Shown here: piece by piece, positions 1-10,613 of the stretch
Layout of the letters: the number at the start of each line of letters is the position of its first letter
How positions within the stretch are numbered: position 1 is the stretch's first letter
Source: Betaproteobacteria bacterium
GTDB taxonomy: Bacteria; Pseudomonadota; Gammaproteobacteria; Burkholderiales; SG8-41
Assembly: GCA_025363575.1 (NCBI GenBank)
Contig: JANYDM010000177.1
Coordinates: 1-21,825, forward strand
DNA length: 21,825 bases
Direction of reading: 5' to 3'
Position numbers and translations under genes: made by a program
The notes under the pieces: model-generated
What the model was told of the DNA's origin: nothing
Databases searched by the model: none
What the model saw: the letters and a program-made list of their open reading frames with translations, nothing else

Positions 1-971
1 GCCTTTACGCCGGCCGACTTCACGACCTTCGACCATTGCGCGTTTTCCTTGCGCACGAATTCCGCGAATTGCGCGGGCGTGCTGCCGACGGGCTCCATGC
101 CCTGGGTCGCAAGGCGTTCCCTGACGTCAGGCATTTTCAGCAACCTGGCGACTTCAGCCGAGAGGCGATCCGTGATATCGCGCGGCAGTCCGGCCGGGCC
201 CCAAAGGCCGAGCCACAGGTCGGAGTTGAAGCCCGCCACGCCGGCTTCGGCCATGGTCGGCACATCCGGCAGCGTCGGCGTGCGCTTGTTTCCCGTCACG
301 CCCAGCGCCTTGACGCGGCCCGCCTTGATGAATGGGATGGCCACCGACAGCGTGTCAAACATCATCGAAATCTGACCGGAAAACAAATCGGGATACACGA
401 GCGCGGTGCCTTTGTACGGAATGTGCACGATGTCGATTCCTGTCAGAATTTTGAGCAGTTCGCCCGACAGATGAAACTGCGTGCCGACGCCTGACGTGCC
501 GTAATTGAGCTGGCCCGGTTTGGCTTTCGCCAGCGCGATGAAATCTTTCAACGAGTTTATCGACAGCGTGCCCGATGCCATAAGCACCGTCGGCGTGAAC
601 GATATTTCGGAAATGGCCGTGAAATCCTTCGTCGGATCGTAGGGCGGGTTCGCATACAGATGCGGCCCGATCGCATGCGTGCTGACGCTGGAAATCAGGA
701 TCGTGTAGCCGTCCGGCTGCGCGTCGAGCATCAGGCGCGAGCCGATGGTGCCGCCGGCGCCGGGGCGGTTATCGACGACGACTTGGTGGCCGAGATTTTC
801 ACCGAGCCTCTGCGCGACCACCCGTGCGAGCAGATCGGTGGCGCCGCCCGGCGGAAAAGGCACGATCATGCGAACCGGCTTGGCGGGATAGGCTTGCGCC
901 GAGGCTGCGCCGCATGCCAGCGTTGCAATTGTTGCAATTGATACAATTAAAACTGACGGCTTGACGGCCAT
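1..971 (-). CDS. Bug/TctC-family periplasmic solute receptor, 3' end cut by window edge
   Basis: The frame is open from an ATG at 971 to the left edge with no stop, giving about 323 residues. Family members are usually about 320-330 aa, so only a few C-terminal residues should be missing. A hydrophobic signal peptide (about residues 5-25) ends in an ASAQA-type cleavage region, followed by the family hallmarks YPAKPVRMIVPFPPGGATD (28-46), VVVDNRPGAGG, QPDGYTIL, KPGQLNYGTSG and VHIPYKG. A strong AGGAGG lies 7 nt before the ATG and fixes the start. Known: these receptors bind carboxylates such as tricarboxylates, dicarboxylates or aromatic acids in the periplasm, and many are encoded away from TctAB membrane subunits. 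No membrane subunits are visible here. It is divergent from the efflux operon and there is no evidence of a functional link. Ligand unknown. Confidence 0.93.
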   Translation of the reverse strand, partial: MAVKPSVLIVSIATIATLACGAASAQAYPAKPVRMIVPFPPGGATDLLARVVAQRLGENLGHQVVVDNRPGAGGTIGSRLMLDAQPDGYTILISSVSTHAIGPHLYANPPYDPTKDFTAISEISFTPTVLMASGTLSINSLKDFIALAKAKPGQLNYGTSGVGTQFHLSGELLKILTGIDIVHIPYKGTALVYPDLFSGQISMMFDTLSVAIPFIKAGRVKALGVTGNKRTPTLPDVPTMAEAGVAGFNSDLWLGLWGPAGLPRDITDRLSAEVARLLKMPDVRERLATQGMEPVGSTPAQFAEFVRKENAQWSKVVKSAGVK

Positions 972-1204
972 TCCGGACCCTCCTGTTTTATGCTTGCATC
1001 CTAGCATTTGCCGTCAAGTTGCTCTTTGTGCGGTCGGGTACATAGAAACCGGTCAAATAACTATACAATGCGCGCTCGCTTCGCCGCGGGGAACGGTGAC
1101 GATATTCAAATGACATGCGCGGCAAACTGCGCGGAAACCGCTTCTTTGTAATTTCCGACCGATTCGCGCTGGTTCGCTGCGCAGATAAACCGAGAGAACA
1201 AGTC
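972..1204. other. Intergenic region between divergent receptor and efflux operon
   Basis: This 233-bp stretch is the longest gene-free region in the window and is more AT-rich than its flanks. It must carry the promoters of both the leftward receptor gene and the rightward efflux operon. A TATACAAT-like block at 1062-1069 could be a -10 for the rightward operon, but I find no convincing -35 at 16-18 bp. On the leftward strand only the Shine-Dalgarno next to the start at 971 is clear. An open frame extends the efflux adaptor upstream to 1115. I read that as untranslated leader, because the extension (about 30 residues) precedes the membrane anchor and looks unlike a signal sequence. Confidence 0.5.
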
Positions 1205-2752
1205 ATGCAATCATCCAACTGGCTGGCTTCGAACTGGAAGCGGCTGCTGATCAGCGTAGTTGCGCTGGCCGTAATCACCGGGGTGGTGGTCTGGACGTAC
1301 ATGCGCTGGCAGCAGCCGGCGCCCGGCGCCCAGCAAGGCGGCAAGCGCGGCGGCGGCGACCCCACGCGCGCGACGCCGGTCGTGGCAATGCCCGCGAAAA
1401 CTGCCGACGTCAACGTCTATCTGAACAGCCTCGGTACGGTCACGCCGCTCAAGACCGTGACGGTCAGAAGCCGCGTCGACGGGGAACTGATGCGCGTCCT
1501 GTTTCGCGAGGGCGATCTCGTCAAGCAAGGCCAGGTGCTGGCGGAAATCGATCCGCGTCCGTACCAGGCGGCATTGACCCAGGCCGAAGGTCAAATGGCG
1601 CGCGACCAGGCGCTGCTCGCGAACGCGCGCATCGATCTGGATCGTTACCAGGTATTGCTCAAGCAGGACTCGATTGCCAAACAGCTCGTCGACACGCAGG
1701 AAGCGCTCGTGCGCCAGTATATGGGCACGGTTACGATAGACGCGGGCGTGGTCGACAACGCGCGTCTGCAGGTTGCTTACGCGCGGATCGGCGCGCCGAT
1801 TCCGGGACGGCTTGGTCTGCGCCAGGTGGATCCCGGCAATATCGTGCGTGCTGGCGATGCGAACGGGCTCGTGGTGATCACGCAACTGCAGCCGATTACC
1901 GTGATCTACACGATACCGCAGGACAATTTGCCGACCGTGATGAGGCTGCTGAAAGAGGGCGAGCGCGTGGCGGTCGACGCTTTCGACCGCGAGCAGAAAG
2001 TCAAACTCGATTCCGGCATGCTGCTCACTGTCGACAACCAGATCGATGCAACGACCGGCACGGTGCGCCTGAAGGCGCAATTTCCGAACGACAGCAACAA
2101 TCTGTTCGCGAACCAGTTCGTGAATATTCGCATGCTGGTTGAGATCCGGCGCGGCGCCACGACGGTGCCGAGCGCGGCGGTCCAGCGCGGCGCGCAGGGG
2201 ATTTACGTGTACGTCGTCAAGGACGACAACACCGTCACGCTGCGCAAAGTGCAAACCGGGCCGACCGAAGGCGATGCAACTGTCGTCGAATCCGGCGTCG
2301 AACCGGGTGAGAGAGTGGTCATTGACGGCACCGACCGGCTGCGTGAAGGCGCGAAGGTCGAGCCGACAACGAGGGACCCGGCAGCCGCGTCCACGGGCGG
2401 CGATGGCACGCGGCGCAAAGGCGGCGGGCGTCGCAAAGGCGGCGACAAGGGCGCTGGCGACAAGAGTGATAAAGCCGGCAGCGATAAAAGCGCGCCTGCC
2501 GATGCAGGCGACAAGCCCAGCGGTGATAAAGGTGCCGGTGCTAAGGGCGCCGGTGATAAACGCGCCGGTGATAAACGCGCCGGCGATAAAGCCGCCGGTG
2601 AACAAGCCGCCGCCGACAAAGGCGCAGGTGATAAAGATGCAGGCGATAAAGCCGCGAGCGACAAAGCCGCCGGCGACAAGGCCGATGGCGCGCGCGAAGG
2701 GTGGAAGAAGCGCGGCGGCAGGCGAGGCGATAAGGCTAACGCGGCCGAATAG
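1205..2752 (+). CDS. mdtA: RND efflux membrane-fusion protein (MdtA/MuxA-like) with repeat tail
   Basis: This is the periplasmic adaptor linking the RND pump to the outer-membrane channel (515 aa). An N-terminal hydrophobic anchor (about residues 14-32) follows the basic WKR. Next come the first barrel strand (LGTVTPLKTVTVRSRVDGEL), a lipoyl half-motif around VLFREGDLVKQGQVLAEIDPRPYQAAL (about 99-125), a short alpha-hairpin, the second lipoyl half ending GLRQVDPGN, and beta-barrel and membrane-proximal domains to about residue 390. About 125 residues of Gly/Asp/Lys/Ala-rich tail follow, including twelve tandem pentapeptides. E. coli MdtA is about 415 aa and lacks such a tail. I chose the ATG at 1205 because it sits just before the anchor, with a weak GAGAG upstream; an upstream in-frame ATG at 1115 is less likely. 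It is first in a four-gene operon, 13 bp before the mdtB-like gene. Confidence 0.93.
   Translation: MQSSNWLASNWKRLLISVVALAVITGVVVWTYMRWQQPAPGAQQGGKRGGGDPTRATPVVAMPAKTADVNVYLNSLGTVTPLKTVTVRSRVDGELMRVLFREGDLVKQGQVLAEIDPRPYQAALTQAEGQMARDQALLANARIDLDRYQVLLKQDSIAKQLVDTQEALVRQYMGTVTIDAGVVDNARLQVAYARIGAPIPGRLGLRQVDPGNIVRAGDANGLVVITQLQPITVIYTIPQDNLPTVMRLLKEGERVAVDAFDREQKVKLDSGMLLTVDNQIDATTGTVRLKAQFPNDSNNLFANQFVNIRMLVEIRRGATTVPSAAVQRGAQGIYVYVVKDDNTVTLRKVQTGPTEGDATVVESGVEPGERVVIDGTDRLREGAKVEPTTRDPAAASTGGDGTRRKGGGRRKGGDKGAGDKSDKAGSDKSAPADAGDKPSGDKGAGAKGAGDKRAGDKRAGDKAAGEQAAADKGAGDKDAGDKAASDKAAGDKADGAREGWKKRGGRRGDKANAAE
2513..2692 (+). repeat. 12 tandem 15-bp units encoding KxAGD pentapeptides
   Basis: In frame with the adaptor gene, residues 437-496 read as twelve consecutive five-residue units of consensus K-x-A-G-D (for example KGAGD, KRAGD, KRAGD, KDAGD, KAAGD), with degenerate units KPSGD, KGAGA, KAAGE, QAAAD, KAASD and KADGA. 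The DNA units (consensus about GATAAAGSCGCCGGY) are similar but not identical, and third positions vary (gataaa/gacaaa, ggt/ggc). The array is therefore not a recent pure slippage product and its amino-acid pattern appears kept. A looser KGAGD/KAGSD stretch precedes it from about 2440. Confidence 0.9.
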
Positions 2753-2765
2753 CCGGCGCTGAAGC

Positions 2766-5700
2766 ATGAATCCCTCTCGTCTGTTTATTCTGCGGCCGGT
2801 AGCGACCTCGTTGCTGATGGTCGCGATTTTGCTCGCGGGCGTGCTCGCATATCGGCAACTGCCGTTGTCGGCATTGCCCGAAGTCGACTATCCCACCATC
2901 CAGGTCGTCACCTTCTATCCTGGCGCAAGTCCCGACGTCATGACATCGTCCGTGACCGCGCCGCTCGAGCGCCAGTTCGGCCAGATGCCGGGACTGAAGC
3001 AGATGTCGTCGACCAGCTCGGGCGGCGCATCGGTGATCACGCTGCAGTTCAGCCTGGAACTGAGCCTGGATATTGCCGAGCAGGAAGTCCAAGCCGCGAT
3101 CAACGCCGGCGGCAATCTGCTGCCGTCGGATCTGCCGGTGCCGCCGGTCTACAACAAGGTCAATCCGGCCGACACGCCGATTCTGACCCTCGGCATCACG
3201 TCGAAGACCATGCAACTGACCGAAGTGCAGAACATCGTCGACATGCGGCTGGCGCAAAAAATTTCGCAGATCGCCGGCGTCGGGCTGGTCAGCATCAGCG
3301 GAGGCCAGCGTCCCGCGGTGCGGGTGCAGGCCAATCCCAAGGCATTGGCGGCCAATGGGCTGAGCCTCGAGGATTTGCGCACGTCGATCTCCGCCGCCAA
3401 TGTGAACCAGGCGAAGGGCAGTTTCGATGGACCGCAGCGCGCTTCGACGATAGACGCCAACGATCAGTTGCGCTCGGCCGCCGACTATAGCTCAATCATC
3501 ATTGCGTACCGCAACGGCGCGCCGGTCTACCTGAAAGACGTAGCCGACGTCATCGATGGCGCAGAGAACGTGCGGCTCGCGGCATGGATGAACGACGTGC
3601 CGGCCGTTATTCTCAATATCCAGCGCCAGCCGGGCGCCAACGTGATTGAGGTCGTCAATCGCGTGAAAGCCCTGCTGCCGCAGATGCAGAGCTCGCTGCC
3701 GGCCGCGATGGACGTCGCCGTGCTCACCGACCGCACGACCACCATCCGTGCATCGGTGCATGACGTGCAGTTCGAATTGTTGCTGGCAATCGCGCTGGTG
3801 GTGATGGTCATATTCCTGTTTTTGCGCAACGTGGCAGCGACGCTCATTCCCAGCATCGCGGTGCCGCTCTCGCTCGTCGGTACGTTCGGCGTCATGTACC
3901 TCGCCGGCTTCAGCATCAACAACCTGACGCTGATGGCGCTCACGATCGCGACCGGTTTCGTGGTCGACGACGCGATCGTCATGATCGAGAATATCTCCCG
4001 CTATATCGAAGAGGGCGATAAACCGCTCGATGCGGCGCTGAAAGGCTCGGCGCAAATCGGTTTCACGATCATCTCGCTGACGTTCTCGCTGATCGCGGTG
4101 CTGATCCCGTTGCTTTTCATGGGTGACGTCGTAGGGCGCCTCTTTCGCGAGTTCGCGATCACGCTCGCAGTGTCCATCCTGATCTCGGCGGCAGTGTCGC
4201 TGACGCTGACGCCCATGATGTGCGCGCGCCTGCTGCGCCATACGCCCGAAGCCGAGCAGAGCAGATTCTATCGCTGGTCGGGCGCGTGGTTCGACCGCAT
4301 CATCGCGCGCTACGGCGTGATGCTCGAGTGGGTGCTTGACCGACAGGCGCTGACCTTGCTCGTCTTCTTTGGCACGCTCGTGGTTGCCGTGATGCTTTAT
4401 GTCTTCGTGCCGAAGGGATTTTTCCCGGTGCAGGACACCGGCGTGATCCAGGGCATCTCCGAAGGCCCGCAGTCGATCTCCTTCGCCGCGATGGGCGACC
4501 GCCAGCAGGCGCTCGCCAAGGCCATCCTCGAAGACCCTGCGGTCGACAGCGTTTCGTCGTTCATCGGCGTGGACGGCAGCAATACGACGCTGAACAGCGG
4601 GCGTGTGCTGATCAATCTGAAGGAGCATTCGCAGCGGCCGGGCGCGACCGAGGTCATCGAGCGGCTGCGGCCGAAAATCGCCGCGGTCACCGGCATTTCG
4701 CTTTACATGCAGCCGGTGCAGGATCTGACGATAGAAGATCGCGTGAGCCGCACGCAGTTCCAGTTCACGGTCGAGACCGCAGACTCCGCCGAGCTCAATA
4801 CCTGGGTGCACAAGCTGGTCGACGCCATGGCGCAGCTGCCGCAGCTGATCGATGTGGCGAGCGACTTGTCGGACAAGGGGTTGCAGGCTTTCGTGAAGAT
4901 CGATCGCGCAACCGCCGGCCGCCTCGGCATCACGCCGGCGACCATCGACAACACAATCTACGATGCGTTCGGTCAGCGGCTGATATCGACGATCTTCACG
5001 CAATCTAATCAGTATCGCGTGGTACTCGAAGTAAAACCCGAATATCGCAAGGGGCCCGAAGTCCTGAATGAATTGTTCGTCGCCTCGTCGTTCGGCACGC
5101 AAGTGCGGCTCGACACGGTGGCGACGGTGACGGAACTGGCCGCGCCGCTCCTGGTGAACCATATAGGCCAGTTTCCGGCGGCGACCATCTCGTTCAATAT
5201 CGCGCCGAAGTACTCGCTCGGCGATGCCGTCAAGGCAATCGAGTCCACGCAGAAGAACCTGAACGTGCCGGCGAGCGTGCGCACGAGCTTTCAGGGCGCG
5301 GCACTCGCGTTCAGCGCGTCGTTGAGCAATACGCTCCTGCTGATCCTCGCGGCCATCGTCACCATGTACATCGTGCTCGGCGTACTCTATGAGAGCTATA
5401 TACACCCGCTGACGATCCTCTCGACGCTGCCGTCCGCCGGTGTCGGTGCGCTGCTCGCATTGCTGATCTCGGGCAGCGATCTCGGCATCATCGGCATCAT
5501 CGGCATCATTCTGCTGATCGGCATCGTCAAGAAAAACGCAATCATGATGATCGACTTCGCGCTCGACGCAGAGCGCCGAGAAGGCAAGTCCCCGCGCGAA
5601 GCCATCCACCAGGCGTGCCTGTTGCGTTTCCGTCCCATCCTGATGACGACGATGTCGGCGTTGTTCGCCGCGCTGCCGCTGATGGTCGGCTGGGGTGTGG

Positions 5701-5885
5701 GCTCCGAATTGCGCCACCCGCTCGGCATTACGATGTTCGGCGGCCTGATCGTCAGTCAGTTGCTGACGCTGTTCACGACGCCCGTCATTTACCTGACGTT
5801 TGACCGCATGGCGCGGCGGGTTAAGCAGAAGTTCGGCAAGCACCTTAATCCGGAAACCGATGTGGCGGAGGGCGAACAGCCGTGA
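2766..5885 (+). CDS. mdtB: RND efflux pump, MdtB/MuxB-like
   Basis: Inner-membrane proton-driven drug exporter of the RND (HAE-1) family, 1039 aa, matching E. coli MdtB (about 1040 aa). The N-terminus reads [23 protein letters not shown] then [22 protein letters not shown]4 carries the proton-relay pair D401-D402 in [18 protein letters not shown]. Other hallmarks are [12 protein letters not shown] and [10 protein letters not shown] in the first half, [13 protein letters not shown] after TM7, and [14 protein letters not shown] and [11 protein letters not shown] in the C-terminal membrane half. Long stretches read very like E. coli MdtB from memory. In the known MdtABC system, MdtB and MdtC form a mixed trimer (reported as two B to one C). 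Start is ATG 2766, 13 bp after the adaptor, with only a weak SD (CTGAAG), suggesting translational coupling. The stop overlaps the next start by 4 nt (GTGA). The gene is intact. Confidence 0.96.
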   Translation: MNPSRLFILRPVATSLLMVAILLAGVLAYRQLPLSALPEVDYPTIQVVTFYPGASPDVMTSSVTAPLERQFGQMPGLKQMSSTSSGGASVITLQFSLELSLDIAEQEVQAAINAGGNLLPSDLPVPPVYNKVNPADTPILTLGITSKTMQLTEVQNIVDMRLAQKISQIAGVGLVSISGGQRPAVRVQANPKALAANGLSLEDLRTSISAANVNQAKGSFDGPQRASTIDANDQLRSAADYSSIIIAYRNGAPVYLKDVADVIDGAENVRLAAWMNDVPAVILNIQRQPGANVIEVVNRVKALLPQMQSSLPAAMDVAVLTDRTTTIRASVHDVQFELLLAIALVVMVIFLFLRNVAATLIPSIAVPLSLVGTFGVMYLAGFSINNLTLMALTIATGFVVDDAIVMIENISRYIEEGDKPLDAALKGSAQIGFTIISLTFSLIAVLIPLLFMGDVVGRLFREFAITLAVSILISAAVSLTLTPMMCARLLRHTPEAEQSRFYRWSGAWFDRIIARYGVMLEWVLDRQALTLLVFFGTLVVAVMLYVFVPKGFFPVQDTGVIQGISEGPQSISFAAMGDRQQALAKAILEDPAVDSVSSFIGVDGSNTTLNSGRVLINLKEHSQRPGATEVIERLRPKIAAVTGISLYMQPVQDLTIEDRVSRTQFQFTVETADSAELNTWVHKLVDAMAQLPQLIDVASDLSDKGLQAFVKIDRATAGRLGITPATIDNTIYDAFGQRLISTIFTQSNQYRVVLEVKPEYRKGPEVLNELFVASSFGTQVRLDTVATVTELAAPLLVNHIGQFPAATISFNIAPKYSLGDAVKAIESTQKNLNVPASVRTSFQGAALAFSASLSNTLLLILAAIVTMYIVLGVLYESYIHPLTILSTLPSAGVGALLALLISGSDLGIIGIIGIILLIGIVKKNAIMMIDFALDAERREGKSPREAIHQACLLRFRPILMTTMSALFAALPLMVGWGVGSELRHPLGITMFGGLIVSQLLTLFTTPVIYLTFDRMARRVKQKFGKHLNPETDVAEGEQP

Positions 5886-8800
5886 ACCTGTCCGAGCCGT
5901 TCGTCCGGCGTCCGGTCGCCACCACGCTCTTGACCATAGGGCTGGCGCTCGCCGGCGCTATTGCATTCAGGCTGTTGCCGGTTTCGCCTTTGCCCCAGGT
6001 GGACTATCCGACCATCTCGGTGTCGGCGTCGTTGCCGGGCGCGAGTCCCGAAAACATGGCGGCCACCGTGGCAACGCCGCTCGAGCGCGCGCTCGGCCGT
6101 ATTGCGGGCGTCACCGAAATAACCTCTTCGAGCTCGCTCGGGAACACGCGCATCACACTGCAATTCGATCTGAACCGTGATATCGACGGCGCTGCGCGCG
6201 ACGTGCAGGCTTCGCTCAATGCGGCGCTCGCGCTGCTGCCGACCGGCATGCCGAGCAATCCCAGCTATCGGAAAGTCAATCCGGCCGACGCGCCCATCAT
6301 GATCGTCGCGCTGACTTCAGACGTTTACGACCGCGGTCAGATGTACGACGCAGCATCCACCATATTCGCGCAAAAGCTGTCGCAGATATCGGGCATCGGG
6401 CAAGTCACCGTCGGCGGCGGCTCGCTCCCCGCGGTGCGCGTCGAGTTGAATCCGATGGCGTTGAACAAATACGGCATCGGGTTCGAAGACGTGCGCAGCG
6501 CGATCGGCGCCACCAACGCCAACCGGCCCAAAGGCAATGTCGAGGCGGGGGAGCGCAACTGGCAGATCTACGCCAACGATCAGGCGCGGACGGCGGCCGA
6601 GTATCTGCCGCTGATCGTTGCATTTCGCAACGGTGCCGCCGTGCGCCTCTCGGATGTCGGCGACGTCGTCGACTCGGTGCAGGATTTGCGCAACGCCGGC
6701 ATTTCAAACGGCAAGCAGGCCGTGCTGGTGATTCTCTACCGGCAGCCCGGCGCCAATATCATCGAGACAGCCGACCGTGTGCGCGACCTGCTGCCGCTGC
6801 TGAAGGCGTCGATTCCCAGCGCGATCGACCTCAACGTGGTGATGGAGCGCACGACGACGATACGCGCAAGCTTGCGCGAGGTCGAACGCACGCTGGTGAT
6901 TGCGATGCTGCTGGTGATCGTCGTGGTGTTCCTGTTCTTGCGCAACTGGCGTGCGGCGCTGATTCCGAGCGTTGCGGTGCCGGTGTCGCTGGTCGGGACG
7001 TTCGGCGCGATGTACCTGTGCGGTTTCAGCCTCAACAACCTGTCGTTGATGGCGCTCACGGTGGCCACCGGTTTCGTGGTCGACGATGCGATCGTCGTGC
7101 TCGAGAACGTATCGCGGCACATCGAGCGCGGCGTCGCGCCGTTCAAGGCGGCGCTGGTGGGCGTGCGCGAAGTGGGGTTCACCGTGCTGTCGATGAGCGT
7201 TTCGCTGATCGCGGTGTTCCTGCCGATCCTGCTGATGGGCGGCATCGTCGGCCGCCTCTTCCGCGAGTTCGCGATAACTCTGTCGGTTGCGATACTGGTG
7301 TCCCTCGTCGTGTCGCTGACGACGACACCCATGATGTGCGCGCGGTTGCTGCGGCCGGAGCCCAAAGAGAGCCGCGGCCGCCTTTACATGGCCAGCGAGC
7401 GCGCATTCGACTGGGCGCTCGGCCGTTACAAGTCCAGCCTGGGCTGGGCGCTGCGTCATCCGCTGCTCATCATCTTCATACTCGGGGTCACCATCGTCCT
7501 GAACGGTGTGCTCTATTACTACATACCGAAGGGTTTTTTCCCGCAGCAGGACACGGGACGCCTCACCGGCTCGATCCAGGCTGACCAGGCCATCTCTTTT
7601 CAGGCGATGCGCGAAAAGCTGTCCGATTTCGTGGCTATTATTCAGACCGACCCGGCCGTCGACAGCGTGACAGGGTTCACCGGCGGCGGCCGGCGCAACG
7701 GTGGATTCATGTTCATTTCGCTCAAGCCGCGCGCCGAGCGCGATGTGTCCGCCGACCAGGTGATCGCGCGGCTGCGGGTAAAGCTCAACAAGGAACCGGG
7801 CGCCAACCTCTTTCTGCAGCCGGTGCAGGACATCCGCGTCGGCGGGCGCCAGAGCGACGCGCAATATCAATTCACGCTGCAGGGCGACGACCTGAACGAT
7901 CTGCGCACATGGACACCGCGCCTGCAGCGCGCGCTGGCGGATGTCCCGGAACTCGCCGACGTGAGCGCCGACCAGCAGGAGAAAGGCCTGCAGACCACGC
8001 TGATGATCGACCGGCCTACGGCCGCGCGCATGGGGGTGAGCATCCGGCAGATCGACGCCACGCTGAACGATGCGTTCGGCCAGTCGGTGGTGTCGACGAT
8101 ATACCAGGCATTGAACCAGTACCGGGTGGTGATGGAGGTCGCGCCGCAATACTGGCAGAGTCCGGAATCGCTGAAGGACATCTACGTGCGCGCAGCGCCC
8201 ATCCGCAACACCGACGGCGCGGGCAGCGGCCTCACGACAGTCGCCAATGGCAGCAGCGTCACGCGCACCACCAGCGGCAACACCACGGCTTCGACCAGCG
8301 GGTGCATAACGGTCACTGTCTTCGGCTGCGTGACATCGACGACGGCCACCGGCGGCAATGCCGGCGCGTCAACGACACTCGCCAATGCCATCAGCACGTC
8401 CGCCGCCACCATGGTGCCCTTGTCCGCGTTTTCCTACTACACGCCGACCAACACGCCGCTGGCCGTCAACCATCAGGGGCAGTTCGTGGCCGCGACGATC
8501 ACCTTCAATCTGACTGAAGGCGTATCGCTATCGGATGCCGTCAGGGTGATCAACGACACCCTGGCGCGCATCGGGGTGCCGACGTCGATCCACGGCACTT
8601 TCCAGGGCACGGCACGCACGTTCCAGGCGAGCCTCGACAACCAGCCGTGGCTGATACTCGCGGCCGTCATCGCTGTCTACATCGTGCTTGGCATCTTGTA
8701 CGAGAGCTACGTCCATCCGCTCACGATATTGTCGACGCTGCCGTCGGCGGGGGTAGGCGCTTTGATCGCATTGCTGCTGTTTCGCACCGAATTCAGTATC

Positions 8801-9184
8801 ATCGCGCTGATCGGCGTGATCCTGCTGATCGGCATCGTCAAGAAAAACGCGATCATGATGATAGATTTCGCGCTGCAAACCGAGCGCAACGACGGCAAGA
8901 GCGCTGAAGAGGCCATTTTCGAAGCCTGCATGCTGCGCTTCCGGCCGATCATGATGACGACGATGGCAGCGCTGTTCGCCGCCGTGCCGCTCGCGATCGG
9001 ATTCGCCGATGGCGCGGAACTGCGCCGTCCGCTCGGCATCTCGATCGTCGGCGGGTTGATATTGAGCCAGCTGCTTACGCTGTATACGACGCCGGTGGTT
9101 TATATTTATCTCGACCGGTTTCGCCTGTGGTGTCAGCGCGTCTGGGACCGCCGGCCGGGCCATGTGGTATTGGAGACCGAATGA
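5882..9184 (+). CDS. mdtC: RND efflux pump, MdtC/MuxC-like, with periplasmic insert
   Basis: Second RND pump of the operon, 1100 aa against about 1025 for E. coli MdtC. Family features are present: [19 protein letters not shown] at the N-terminus, the proton-relay pair D401-D402 in [76 protein letters not shown] and [14 protein letters not shown]. The start is GTG at 5882, overlapping the mdtB-like stop by 4 nt. The extra length is mostly one Ser/Thr/Gly/Ala-rich insert at about residues 776-843. It lies between the conserved DIYVRAAP and [10 protein letters not shown], where E. coli MdtC has only about five loop residues. The insert holds two cysteines, C808 and C816. The conserved sequence resumes in frame on both sides, so this is not a frameshift. 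By analogy it partners MdtB in a mixed trimer. Confidence 0.95.
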   Translation: MNLSEPFVRRPVATTLLTIGLALAGAIAFRLLPVSPLPQVDYPTISVSASLPGASPENMAATVATPLERALGRIAGVTEITSSSSLGNTRITLQFDLNRDIDGAARDVQASLNAALALLPTGMPSNPSYRKVNPADAPIMIVALTSDVYDRGQMYDAASTIFAQKLSQISGIGQVTVGGGSLPAVRVELNPMALNKYGIGFEDVRSAIGATNANRPKGNVEAGERNWQIYANDQARTAAEYLPLIVAFRNGAAVRLSDVGDVVDSVQDLRNAGISNGKQAVLVILYRQPGANIIETADRVRDLLPLLKASIPSAIDLNVVMERTTTIRASLREVERTLVIAMLLVIVVVFLFLRNWRAALIPSVAVPVSLVGTFGAMYLCGFSLNNLSLMALTVATGFVVDDAIVVLENVSRHIERGVAPFKAALVGVREVGFTVLSMSVSLIAVFLPILLMGGIVGRLFREFAITLSVAILVSLVVSLTTTPMMCARLLRPEPKESRGRLYMASERAFDWALGRYKSSLGWALRHPLLIIFILGVTIVLNGVLYYYIPKGFFPQQDTGRLTGSIQADQAISFQAMREKLSDFVAIIQTDPAVDSVTGFTGGGRRNGGFMFISLKPRAERDVSADQVIARLRVKLNKEPGANLFLQPVQDIRVGGRQSDAQYQFTLQGDDLNDLRTWTPRLQRALADVPELADVSADQQEKGLQTTLMIDRPTAARMGVSIRQIDATLNDAFGQSVVSTIYQALNQYRVVMEVAPQYWQSPESLKDIYVRAAPIRNTDGAGSGLTTVANGSSVTRTTSGNTTASTSGCITVTVFGCVTSTTATGGNAGASTTLANAISTSAATMVPLSAFSYYTPTNTPLAVNHQGQFVAATITFNLTEGVSLSDAVRVINDTLARIGVPTSIHGTFQGTARTFQASLDNQPWLILAAVIAVYIVLGILYESYVHPLTILSTLPSAGVGALIALLLFRTEFSIIALIGVILLIGIVKKNAIMMIDFALQTERNDGKSAEEAIFEACMLRFRPIMMTTMAALFAAVPLAIGFADGAELRRPLGISIVGGLILSQLLTLYTTPVVYIYLDRFRLWCQRVWDRRPGHVVLETE

Positions 9185-10611
9185 AGTTGCGCCGCAGATT
9201 GATCCCGCACATTTTCGCATCCGCTTGCGCGCTGACCCTCTTTGGCGCCTGTTCGCTCGCGCCGAAGTACACGCGGCCTGCGATGGATGCACCGGCTGCC
9301 TACAAAGAGGCCGGCAACTGGAAGGTTGCGCAGCCGCGCGACGACGTCAAGCGCGACAAGTGGTGGGAAATCTTCGCCGACGACCAGTTGAACGGGCTCG
9401 TCGCCCAGGTCGATATCTCCAACCAGAACGTGCGTTTTGCCGAAGCGAATTTCCGGCAGGCGCGCAGCCTCGTGCAGCAGGCCCGCGCTGGCCTTTTTCC
9501 GAGCCTCACCGGTAATCTATCGGGCACGCGCAGCAAATCCAGCGGCACTACCGCGAAGCCGGGCTCGATAGGCAACAGCTACAACCTGGCGCTGGACGCG
9601 GGCTACGAAGTCGACTTGTGGGGCCGCGTGCGCAATACGGTGAGCGCGAACGTCGCCGGCGCGCAGGCGAGCGCCGCGGACGTCGAGACCGCGCGACTGC
9701 TGGCGCAGGCCGAGCTCGCGTTCGACTATTTCCAGCTGCGCGTGCTCGACCAGCAGCGCATGCTGCTCGACGATACCGCCGCGGCATTCCAGAAATCGCT
9801 CGAGCTCACGCGCAACCGCTATACGGCAGGCGTCGCGGGCAAAGTCGACCTCGTGCAGGCGGAAACGCTGCTGAAAAGCACGCAGGCGCAGTCGCTCGAT
9901 ACCGGCGTGCAGCGCGCGCAGCTCGAGCACGCGATCGCGATACTCGTCGGCAAGGCGCCCGCCGATTTTTCCATCGCGCCGCAAAAATTGAATGTCGCCG
10001 TGCCGGATGTGCCGCTGGACCTGCCGTCCGAGCTGCTCGAGCGGCGCCCCGATATTGCCGCTGCGGAACGCCGTGTGGTCGCCGCCAATGCGCGCGTCGG
10101 CGTCGCGAAGGCCGCGTTTTTCCCGGCGCTCACCTTGTCCGGATCGGCCGGCTTCCAAAGTTCTATTTTCGGCGACCTGCTGTCGTTGCCGAGCCGTTTC
10201 TGGTCGCTGGGCCCGGCGATCGCGCAGTCCATTTTCGACGGCGGACTGCGTCGCGGCCTGACCAACCAGGCCATCGCGGTCTACGATGCCACGGTCGCCA
10301 CCTACCGCCAGACCGTGCTCGAGGGGTTTCAGGAAGTGGAGGACAATCTCGCCGCATTGCGCATCCTCGAAGGCGAAGAAAAAATCCAGGAAGAGGCGAC
10401 CGTTGCGGCGCGCCAATCGGTCGAGCTTACGATCAATCAGTATAAGGCGGGCACCGTCAGCTACCTCAATGTCGTCACCGTCCAGTCAACGTGGATCAAC
10501 AACGAGCGCACGCTGGTCGGCATACGCGGGCGGCGCCTGACTGCCGCGGTAACTCTCGTGAAAGCGCTCGGCGGCGGCTGGAGCACGGCGCAGCTGCCGA
10601 CCGGCAGGTAG
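9181..10611 (+). CDS. NodT-family outer-membrane efflux lipoprotein (TolC/OprM/OpmB-like)
   Basis: Outer-membrane channel subunit of the tripartite pump, 476 aa. The ATG at 9181 overlaps the pump stop by 4 nt (ATGA). The lipoprotein signal peptide ends LTLFGAC with the lipid-carrying cysteine at residue 24, followed by SLAPKYTRP, a common opening of NodT-family channels. Two outer-membrane-factor repeats are evident: [12 protein letters not shown]...[34 protein letters not shown] in the first, and the diagnostic [45 protein letters not shown] (from about residue 281) in the second. The position after adaptor-pump-pump is that of opmB in Pseudomonas muxABC-opmB. It ends 2 bp from the convergent pump gene, leaving no room for a terminator between the coding regions. 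It may also serve the second adaptor/pump pair, which has no channel gene beside it. Confidence 0.95.
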   Translation: MKLRRRLIPHIFASACALTLFGACSLAPKYTRPAMDAPAAYKEAGNWKVAQPRDDVKRDKWWEIFADDQLNGLVAQVDISNQNVRFAEANFRQARSLVQQARAGLFPSLTGNLSGTRSKSSGTTAKPGSIGNSYNLALDAGYEVDLWGRVRNTVSANVAGAQASAADVETARLLAQAELAFDYFQLRVLDQQRMLLDDTAAAFQKSLELTRNRYTAGVAGKVDLVQAETLLKSTQAQSLDTGVQRAQLEHAIAILVGKAPADFSIAPQKLNVAVPDVPLDLPSELLERRPDIAAAERRVVAANARVGVAKAAFFPALTLSGSAGFQSSIFGDLLSLPSRFWSLGPAIAQSIFDGGLRRGLTNQAIAVYDATVATYRQTVLEGFQEVEDNLAALRILEGEEKIQEEATVAARQSVELTINQYKAGTVSYLNVVTVQSTWINNERTLVGIRGRRLTAAVTLVKALGGGWSTAQLPTGR

Positions 10612-10613
10612 GA

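Noticed and set aside
1115..1204. Upstream in-frame start extending the first adaptor by 30 residues
   Set aside because: The extension is not signal-like, and the internal ATG at 1205 is directly followed by the basic/hydrophobic anchor with a GAGAG element in front.
2440..2700. Possible frameshift or assembly error producing the adaptor's repeat tail
   Set aside because: The frame runs without interruption to a stop 13 bp before the next gene, and synonymous differences between units argue against a collapsed or spurious repeat.
3492..5843. Open frame of about 780 codons antisense to the mdtB-like gene
   Set aside because: Its translation is dominated by R, H, D, Q and E with no domains. 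It is the antisense shadow of a GC-rich RND gene.
6704..8149. Open frame of about 480 codons antisense to the mdtC-like pump
   Set aside because: Low-complexity His/Arg/Asp composition and mirrored codon pattern; not a gene.
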